Shown piece by piece: positions 21,229-25,247 of a DNA stretch of 25,247 bases (the stretch's first letter is position 1; each line of letters begins with the position of its first letter). The translations under genes were made by a program, and so were the position numbers. This DNA comes from a virus. The stretch is from positions 1-25,247 of the IMG/VR virus record IMGVR_UViG_3300045107_000045; one strand, written 5' to 3'. The notes beneath the pieces are model-generated. The model searched no databases, was not told the DNA's origin, and saw only the letters and a program-made list of their open reading frames with translations.

Positions 21229-21765
21229 ATGATTGCGGGCGGGCCTGCGCAAGAGGGATATGGAGCGATGAGCGGCGACCTTAACAGGGCATGGCCCTAT
21301 CAGCGCGGCTATGCCGCCATCGGGCTCTGGCGTCCAAAGGACAAGGCCAACATCGGCGGTGTGATCCGCGCCGCGTGGTGCCATGGAGCGTCCATGGTGG
21401 CGGTCGGCCTTCCGCGCGGGAACGCAAACGAAGGCATCCGTCACAGTGCCAACACGCCGTCGGCATGGAAACACATTCCGGTCATCACTGGCAACGACCT
21501 GCACCCTCTGATTCCGTTCGATTGCGTGCCAGTAGCGGTTGACCTTGTACCGAACGCCTGCCCGCTGCCAAGTTACCAGCACCCGCAGCGCGCATTTTAC
21601 GTGTTTGGTCCCGAGGACGGGACGCTCAGTGAGGCCGTTCTTGATTGGTGCCGAGACCGTGTGTCGGTGCCGACGCGAACCTGCATGAATTTGGCCGCGA
21701 CCGTGAACGTCGTGCTCTACGACCGAATCGCGAAGGCGATGCGATCGGCCCGCAAGGCGGCCTGA
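21229..21765 (+). CDS. TrmH/SpoU-like RNA 2'-O-methyltransferase
   Basis: A 178-residue SPOUT-fold enzyme expected to methylate ribose 2'-OH in tRNA or rRNA using S-adenosylmethionine. Motif 1 is ANIGGVIRAAWCHGASMVAV (with the IRAA Arg), motif 2 is AFYVFGPEDGTLSEAV, and motif 3 is VSVPTRTCMNLAATVNVVLY, which forms the knotted cofactor site. It lacks an extra RNA-binding domain, so it is a minimal version. AAAGGA lies seven bases before the ATG at 21229; the next ATG (21268) is closer to the conserved start but has a badly spaced site. It is a separate gene between int and the lysis region, a typical place for acquired genes. Confidence 0.85.
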   Translation: MIAGGPAQEGYGAMSGDLNRAWPYQRGYAAIGLWRPKDKANIGGVIRAAWCHGASMVAVGLPRGNANEGIRHSANTPSAWKHIPVITGNDLHPLIPFDCVPVAVDLVPNACPLPSYQHPQRAFYVFGPEDGTLSEAVLDWCRDRVSVPTRTCMNLAATVNVVLYDRIAKAMRSARKAA

Positions 21766-21808
21766 CCGCAATGCCGCCGCGAACTATGTTGATAGGACGG
21801 CAACGCAC

Positions 21809-22534
21809 ATGACCAAGCCAACCCGTAAGAGTCAGTCGGCAAAGGCTGCCCGCGCGGAAGAAAAGAGAATGGCGAAGATTGAGGCCGAACGTACGGTCCG
21901 CGCTGAGCGCGTCGCCAAGGTCTGGCGCAACGATCTGTCGCACAAGGACTGGCTACTCGACGGCCGACCAGTGCGCGGGACGTTCCTGCTGGAAAAGTTC
22001 AATAATCTTGACTGGGACAAAGCCTGGGTAGACCTTGGGCCGTCGATCGCTGGGAATCTTGGTCCGTACTGGCATGTTCCGATGAAAGAGGGGCATGGCG
22101 ACACCACGCACCGCCTGTACCCGAAGGTGCTGCAATCGAAATGGGCGATGCTGATCCTGCACGCCTGCAATGAAGTGAAACGCGCCGCGCGCTCACCGCA
22201 AAAGAGCGTGCGGCAAAATCTCGGGTCGATATGTCCGCCCTCAGCACCTACGGGTCCGAGCGGTTCGAGGCGCGCGATGTCTCGTGAGCGTGGACGGCGT
22301 CGAAGTCCGATGGATTATCCAGTGACCGGCCGCCAATTCGCTTCCATCCGCAAGCGCCTCGGCCTCAGTCTCTACGACTGGGGCCGTGCGCTCGGCTACG
22401 CCGGCAACCGCAACACGATCCAAGTCGCCATACACCGCTACGAGACCGGCGAGCGCGACATCCCGCCGTGGATTGGCAGACTAGCCAGCATGTTCGACCT
22501 GCACGGGGTGCCGCCTGAGTTCATCGAATGCTAA
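21809..22534 (+). CDS. Fused ORF: hypothetical phage protein plus HTH, probably joined by a frameshift
   Basis: As read, this encodes 241 residues. Residues 1-125 are a charged helix (KSQSAKAARAEEKRMAKIEA) followed by DLSHKDWLLDGRPVRGTFLL, LGPSIAGNLGPYWHVPMKEG and WAMLILHACNEVKRAA. Then comes an unnatural stretch (RSPQKSVRQNLGSICPPSAP), and from about 157 a helix-turn-helix. In the other forward frame from about 22189 the sequence reads LTAKERAAKSRVDMSALSTY, GSERFEARDVS and stops at 22285-22287, which looks like the true end of the first protein. Loss of one CG from GCCGCGCGC near 22185-22192, or gain of one base, restores it. So this is probably two genes with a frameshift, a sequencing error, or a slippery site. 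Confidence 0.7.
   Translation: MTKPTRKSQSAKAARAEEKRMAKIEAERTVRAERVAKVWRNDLSHKDWLLDGRPVRGTFLLEKFNNLDWDKAWVDLGPSIAGNLGPYWHVPMKEGHGDTTHRLYPKVLQSKWAMLILHACNEVKRAARSPQKSVRQNLGSICPPSAPTGPSGSRRAMSRERGRRRSPMDYPVTGRQFASIRKRLGLSLYDWGRALGYAGNRNTIQVAIHRYETGERDIPPWIGRLASMFDLHGVPPEFIEC
22277..22534 (+). CDS. HTH (XRE-like) regulator, likely native start of the C-terminal part
   Basis: An 85-residue protein if started at ATG 22277, which has GAGG six bases upstream and lies inside the end of the first gene's restored frame. An internal ATG at 22311 (MDYPVTGRQF) is a second option with a weaker site. The body is FASIRKRLGLSLYDWGRALG, YAGNRNTIQVAIHRYETGER, DIPPWIGRLASMF, a helix-turn-helix with a long loop (GNRNTIQV) common in rhizobial phage regulators. 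It would be translated independently even if the first gene is broken. Confidence 0.72.
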   Translation: MSRERGRRRSPMDYPVTGRQFASIRKRLGLSLYDWGRALGYAGNRNTIQVAIHRYETGERDIPPWIGRLASMFDLHGVPPEFIEC

Positions 22535-22540
22535 GCGCAA

Positions 22541-22575
22541 ATAAAAAAGCCCGGCGCACCGTGAGGTGGCCGGGC
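22541..22575 (-). terminator. Intrinsic terminator for leftward late/lysis genes
   Basis: GCCCGGC (22549-22555) pairs with GCCGGGC (22569-22575), extended inside by CACC/GGTG around a GTGA loop. On the minus strand the stem is followed by TTTTTTAT. It lies right after the 22604 gene's stop and so ends the leftward lysis-region transcript; it also faces the end of the rightward HTH gene. Confidence 0.92.
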
Positions 22576-22603
22576 CAGTCTGATACGCCACGCGGGAGAA
22601 AGG

Positions 22604-23065
22604 CTATCGCGGCAACGGATTAAGCTGCCCACGCAAATAGTCGAGTTGTGATTTTGTTTCTCGTATCTGATCCCACATGCGCCGGTCGCGATCATTCAAT
22701 TCCGCCAGCGCCCGAAGCCTATCGTCCTTGGCCTCGCGGATATAGCCGCGCAATGTCTCCTGATCTCCACGGATCGGCAGGAGCGCCATTGTGCCCAAGC
22801 CGCCGACCAGGGTTAAGATGAACATCAGGAACCCGATGGCCGGGGCCAGCATCCATTTGCGATCATCCTTCGCATCGATCTTGGAACTGATCCGATCAAG
22901 AGCGGCTGACACTTCTTGCCGCAGGCTGGCGATGCTTTGATCGACTCGGACGCCAAGCGCGTTGACGTTAGTGCCAAGCGCCTGAACATCGCTTTCAAGG
23001 CCAAGAACCTTCTGGTTCAGGGCGGCGATATTCGTTCCGCGCGAGCCATTGGTATCCTCGCTCAT
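22604..23065 (-). CDS. Coiled-coil membrane protein (lysis region)
   Basis: A 153-residue protein with a soluble coiled coil at about 14-66 (QKVLGLESDVQALGTNVNAL), one membrane segment at 71-96 (WMLAPAIGFLMFILTLVGGL) and a second coiled coil at 105-148 (RGYIREAKDDRLRALAELND). The layout is compatible with an inner-membrane spanin-type or holin-associated protein, but the long N-terminal part is unusual for a spanin. ATG 23065 is preferred; a TTG at 23074 is too near the AAGGGG site. It is the last gene of the leftward region before the terminator. Confidence 0.78.
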   Translation of the reverse strand: MSEDTNGSRGTNIAALNQKVLGLESDVQALGTNVNALGVRVDQSIASLRQEVSAALDRISSKIDAKDDRKWMLAPAIGFLMFILTLVGGLGTMALLPIRGDQETLRGYIREAKDDRLRALAELNDRDRRMWDQIRETKSQLDYLRGQLNPLPR

Positions 23066-23070
23066 CGGCG

Positions 23071-23283
23071 TCAATTCCCCTTGCAGGTTGCGCTATAAGC
23101 CGCGGCGAGCCGGTTCATGTAGCGGGCTGATTCCGGCGTGTCCTGGCGCGATGGACGAAGCACCCCGCCAGCCTGCCGCACCACCTCACAAAACGGGGCC
23201 TTGCCGGTCGGGGCCGGCTGAACCGGCTGTGTGCAGGTCAGATAGGCGATGCCGAGCGCGAAGCCGATGCAGGTTGAGATCAT
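23071..23283 (-). CDS. Small secreted protein, o-spanin-like candidate
   Basis: A 70-residue protein with a hydrophobic start (MISTCIGFALGIAYLTC) and a possible lipobox Cys17, then C32 in KAPFCEVVRQAGGVLRPSRQ and C67 near the end, with NRLAAAYSATC. The FC...DT...N....C spacing resembles LysC-type outer spanins, which contain two conserved cysteines. The weak lipobox (YLTC rather than LAGC) makes this uncertain. AGGA precedes the ATG by 10 bases. It starts next to a divergent palindromic promoter region for the rightward cassette. Confidence 0.6.
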   Translation of the reverse strand: MISTCIGFALGIAYLTCTQPVQPAPTGKAPFCEVVRQAGGVLRPSRQDTPESARYMNRLAAAYSATCKGN

Positions 23284-23312
23284 AGGACGCCGTTCCTGTA
23301 ACAATTCGTGAC

Positions 23313-23342
23313 TTGATTTGTCCGATAAAGTCGGACTACTTT
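23313..23342 (+). promoter_or_regulatory. Palindromic promoter/operator of the rightward two-gene cassette
   Basis: GTCCGA-TAAAG-TCGGAC (23320-23336) is a perfect 6-bp inverted repeat. TTGATT (23313-23318) is a possible -35 and TACTTT (23337-23342) a weak -10 at 18-base spacing, so the palindrome would lie between them and could block RNA polymerase. It precedes the 23394 gene by about 50 bases; the HTH protein encoded second in the cassette is the obvious candidate ligand. Confidence 0.55.
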
Positions 23343-23393
23343 CTCACATGAAGCGACGGGATGGCCCGACGCAGAAGCTCACAGGGGCAGAAC

Positions 23394-23816
23394 ATGACCG
23401 CTTACACCCTCAATTTCTGGTCCAAAAATTGCGGCGCCACGCAAATCCGCCGGGTCTATGTCAACGCTGCCGACCGGTCCTCTCTCGGATACTTTGAGGA
23501 ACGGATCGGATTGTCCGGCCGCGGCGAGAGCTATTATGATCAGCACCGGCTCGCGAAGGGCGACGCGACGGCTGAGACAGGCCGCACCTATGCCTGCACG
23601 GTTCCGGCTGAGGCCGCAGCGGCGATCTATGCCGCCCCGTCCATCGCCGCTCATATCGCAGCCGCGAAGTCCGATGACGATTTTTCCAAATTCGACGCCC
23701 TCGTCCATCACGCGCGCGGCGTTGACATTATGCCGTATCACCCGGCGAAGTCCGCTGCAGGCCGCGCCGAGCGGAAGGCGATCAAGGAACGTCAATCGTT
23801 CATGATTGAACTGTGA
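23394..23816 (+). CDS. Hypothetical protein, first gene of an acr/aca-like cassette
   Basis: A 140-residue protein I do not recognise. It begins MTAYTLNFWSKNCGATQIRR, contains FEERIGLSGRGESYYDQHRL and an Ala-rich helical part (VPAEAAAAIYAAPSIAAHIA), and ends RAERKAIKERQSFMIEL. It has no membrane segment or known catalytic motif. ATG 23394 has AGGGGC upstream; 23361 would add a basic extension. It is transcribed opposite to the surrounding lysis genes, behind its own palindromic promoter region, and overlaps an HTH gene (GTGA). That layout matches anti-CRISPR operons, but nothing in the protein itself proves this. Confidence 0.8.
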   Translation: MTAYTLNFWSKNCGATQIRRVYVNAADRSSLGYFEERIGLSGRGESYYDQHRLAKGDATAETGRTYACTVPAEAAAAIYAAPSIAAHIAAAKSDDDFSKFDALVHHARGVDIMPYHPAKSAAGRAERKAIKERQSFMIEL

Positions 23817-24184
23817 CGATGACCATCATATCCCTTATGATTGAACGCTGCGGCCTCTCTCAGTCTGAGGCCGCAGACTTCTTGAAGATCAGCCCGTCAT
23901 ATATCGACAAGATGTGCCGGGGCGTCCGGTCCACGCCGGACGGCATCATCGCCGAATTGTGCGATCTCTACGCGCGGATCGACGCGACGGCCGCCGGAAT
24001 TATGCGGTCGGTATCCGCCCTGGCACAAAAGGGCGTTGAGCCCGAGGACCGCATTGTCTGTACGATGACGGACGCTCAGGCCCGCGAGCGGGGATGGCCG
24101 TGCGCGTCGGCAGCCAATGCGGCCGTAGCAATCGCTATCGCGCTCTGCGAACACGATTTTATCGTCGAGCCCCTCGACGGCTAA
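23813..24184 (+). CDS. HTH protein, Aca-like regulator candidate
   Basis: A 123-residue protein. Residues 8-50 contain a helix-turn-helix (MIERCGLSQSEAADFLKI, SPSYIDKMCRGVRSTPDGII), followed by a helix (ELCDLYARIDATAAGIMRSV) and a C-terminal domain ending AVAIAIALCEHDFIVEPLDG. The length and two-domain layout are like Aca2-type autorepressors, but I do not claim sequence homology. It starts at GTG 23813, overlapping the previous stop, or at ATG 23819; neither has a clear ribosome binding site, suggesting translational coupling. Its stop overlaps that of the convergent 24181 gene, so the cassette fits tightly into the lysis region. Confidence 0.78.
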   Translation: MTMTIISLMIERCGLSQSEAADFLKISPSYIDKMCRGVRSTPDGIIAELCDLYARIDATAAGIMRSVSALAQKGVEPEDRIVCTMTDAQARERGWPCASAANAAVAIAIALCEHDFIVEPLDG

Positions 24185-24378
24185 TCCCGATACTCGATGT
24201 CCGCCTCGTCCATTGCGGCCTGCGTGCGCTTCAAGGCATCGTCCTCAAGCTTGCGCCCCGCATTGATCGCAGCATCGGCCCCGGCCTGCCGGTCATCCGC
24301 AGATCGCTTCCATGAGAAGAAATCGCGGATGAGGCCGACGAAGGTGGTGATAGCCGATAGGATCGCGGTCCAGCTCAT
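24181..24378 (-). CDS. Small membrane protein, i-spanin-like candidate
   Basis: A 65-residue protein: one membrane segment at about 3-23 (WTAILSAITTFVGLIRDFFS), then a charged helical stretch (RQAGADAAINAGRKLEDDAL, KRTQAAMDEADIEYRD). An N-terminal anchor followed by a periplasmic helix is the layout of inner-membrane spanins, although this one is short. ATG 24378 overlaps the stop of the holin-like gene (ATGA). Confidence 0.7.
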   Translation of the reverse strand: MSWTAILSAITTFVGLIRDFFSWKRSADDRQAGADAAINAGRKLEDDALKRTQAAMDEADIEYRD

Positions 24379-24539
24379 GCGGACTTGCGCTGCTGGTAGA
24401 GCCACCAGCCGAAGGTGGCGAGCGCGACGATGCCGCTGATGGCAGCCTGCGTCATTTCACCATCGGCAACGCTCTTGCCGAGCCACATCCCGGCGCCATT
24501 GTAGAGAAGGATTCGCAGAACCTGTTCCCATGTACCCAT
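24375..24539 (-). CDS. Holin-like small membrane protein
   Basis: A 54-residue protein: MGTWEQVLRILLYNGAGMWL is the first hydrophobic segment, and AAISGIVALATFGWWLYQQR the second, ending in a basic tail (QQRKSA). Two short membrane segments and a basic C-terminus match small holins in alphaproteobacterial phages, where a similar VLRI.LY..G start and W...QRR end are frequent. AAGG precedes the ATG by eight bases. It would time lysis by opening the inner membrane. It is followed by the spanin-like gene with an ATGA overlap. Confidence 0.72.
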   Translation of the reverse strand: MGTWEQVLRILLYNGAGMWLGKSVADGEMTQAAISGIVALATFGWWLYQQRKSA

Positions 24540-24560
24540 AGTATGGCCTTTCATTGTGAT

Positions 24561-24577
24561 GCCGGATTCCGTCCGGC
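24561..24577. other. Short hairpin between lipoprotein and holin-like genes
   Basis: GCCGGA-TTCCG-TCCGGC forms a perfect 6-bp stem in the short gap between the lipoprotein stop and the holin-like start. No U-tract follows, so it is not an intrinsic terminator; it may shield the message or be incidental. Confidence 0.4.
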
Positions 24578-24582
24578 GCGGA

Positions 24583-24696
24583 TTACTTCTTCGGACACAG
24601 GACGTGCGCCGATTGCTTGCAGGCCAGTAGCCGTGACTGGACGCAGGCCGCCAGAGCGAAGCCGATCAGGATCAGTACGACAGCGGTGCGGATCAT
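24583..24696 (-). CDS. Small lipoprotein
   Basis: A 37-residue product: MIRTAVVLILIGFALAAC is a signal peptide with lipobox LAAC (Cys18 lipidated), followed by VQSRLLACKQSAHVLCPKK with two more cysteines. It starts three bases after the hydrolase stop (TAG-GCC-ATG) and so is coupled to it. It could be part of the lysis cassette or an entry-exclusion lipoprotein; too short to tell. Confidence 0.68.
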   Translation of the reverse strand: MIRTAVVLILIGFALAACVQSRLLACKQSAHVLCPKK

Positions 24697-24699
24697 GGC

Positions 24700-25215
24700 C
24701 TATAACTTCGCCACCTCTGCGATCACGCGATTATGCACAACCGGCGCGTCGTCAAGCCACGTATGCCCGCCGTCCATTAGAAGGTCGGTTATGCGCGGCG
24801 TTCCTGTCGGCTTAAGCTGCCCTCGTCCGATCGCGCCCTGCGCCTGCCGGATACCGATTGCGCGCTGAATATTTCCTGGCACGGTCAGATCGTATTGTGC
24901 AGCCGGGTCAATTGCGATCAGGAGCGCGATCCTGATGTTTGGAATAAGACGCGCTGCCATTAGTAACACGTTCGCGCCGAACGAATGCCCAACAAGTACG
25001 ACGGTCTGGCCGTTGTCCCGGAGCCGCTTGATTTCATCTGCGATGACTTGCTTGTTCGCGAACCACGCGAGAAAGAAAAACGAGTGGTTCCAGACCTGCG
25101 TGTTGTAGCCGAGGCTGCTTAGCTTACCCGCAAGCGTGTCCATGCCGCGCGAATAAATCATCCCAAGCAGACCGCGAACGAGGATGACAGTGATTTGCTT
25201 TGCCGGTGTAGTCAT
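24700..25215 (-). CDS. Alpha/beta hydrolase (lipase/thioesterase-like)
   Basis: A 171-residue minimal alpha/beta hydrolase. VILVRGLLGMIYSRGMDTLA is the first strand and loop, LVGHSFGANV (S78) is the nucleophile elbow GxSxG, IAIDPAA (D103) the probable acid, and DGGHTWLDDAPVVH (H151) the catalytic His. Proteins with the same VRGL....S.G.D.L start and H....D..P..H end are common in rhizobia and their phages. The substrate is unknown; cleavage of outer-membrane or capsule lipids during lysis is possible but not shown. The ATG at 25215 is preferred to a GTG at 25230. It heads the visible leftward lysis region. Confidence 0.82.
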   Translation of the reverse strand: MTTPAKQITVILVRGLLGMIYSRGMDTLAGKLSSLGYNTQVWNHSFFFLAWFANKQVIADEIKRLRDNGQTVVLVGHSFGANVLLMAARLIPNIRIALLIAIDPAAQYDLTVPGNIQRAIGIRQAQGAIGRGQLKPTGTPRITDLLMDGGHTWLDDAPVVHNRVIAEVAKL

Positions 25216-25247
25216 GAGCGCGCCGCCCACTTGATTGCCGTTGCCCT
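25212..25247 (-). CDS. Possible 3' end of an upstream gene
   Basis: The frame ending in TGA at 25214-25212 overlaps the hydrolase ATG (ATGA) and is open to the window edge (RATAIKWAARS). The 11 codons visible cannot identify a product. Confidence 0.25.
   Translation of the reverse strand, partial: RATAIKWAARS

Overview
The window is a stretch of a temperate tailed-phage genome (or prophage contig) from an alphaproteobacterial host, most likely Hyphomicrobiales (Bradyrhizobium-like). The evidence is the GC-rich sequence, a GcrA-family regulator (a family largely confined to Alphaproteobacteria), a P22-type portal and terminase, a tyrosine integrase, and many tightly packed small genes joined by ATGA, GTGA and TGATG overlaps. 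No rRNA, tRNA, insertion sequence or CRISPR array was seen. All family calls rest on reading motifs by eye; no search was run.

Layout. (1) 1-3830, minus strand: head genes, comprising the start of a scaffold-like gene, a P22-type portal, the large terminase and a small-terminase-like gene. (2) 3862-3898: an intrinsic terminator for leftward transcripts. (3) 3926-12475, minus strand: the early leftward operon. It runs from a Cro/YdaS-like regulator through a small HTH-like protein, a GcrA-like regulator, a RuvC-like resolvase, a Sak4-like recombinase, an HNH protein, a DUF669-like protein, a PD-(D/E)XK nuclease and a TOPRIM primase/helicase, followed by iteron-like repeats and a DUF6456-like protein. 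(4) 12476-13193: a lambda-style immunity region with a CI-like repressor between two operator/promoter blocks that share one motif. (5) 13194-21065, plus strand: the early rightward operon of many small accessory genes, a Gp157 protein, a truncated Rad52 fused to a zinc/HNH segment, an HNH nuclease, a remnant of a C5 DNA methyltransferase, XF1762 and Gp37/Gp68 proteins, an excisionase-like protein and the integrase. (6) 21066-22534: a nested inverted repeat (attP candidate), a TrmH-like RNA methyltransferase and a frameshift-fused HTH gene. (7) 22541-25247, mostly minus strand: a lysis-like region (alpha/beta hydrolase, lipoprotein, holin-like and spanin-like proteins) interrupted by a rightward two-gene cassette, with its own palindromic promoter region, that looks like an anti-CRISPR/Aca operon.

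How the parts fit. The CI-like and Cro-like proteins probably compete at operators with the core ATCTA-N7-TAGAT, which overlap both early promoters. Leftward transcription would express replication and recombination functions and then stop at 3862-3898 unless antiterminated into the late genes. Rightward transcription would express host-takeover genes and xis-int. Leftward late genes lie at both ends of the window with int in the middle, so the sequence reads best as a circularly permuted phage genome rather than a prophage edge. Two genes with a lost C-terminus (Rad52, Dcm) and one frameshift show ongoing decay by deletion and slippage.
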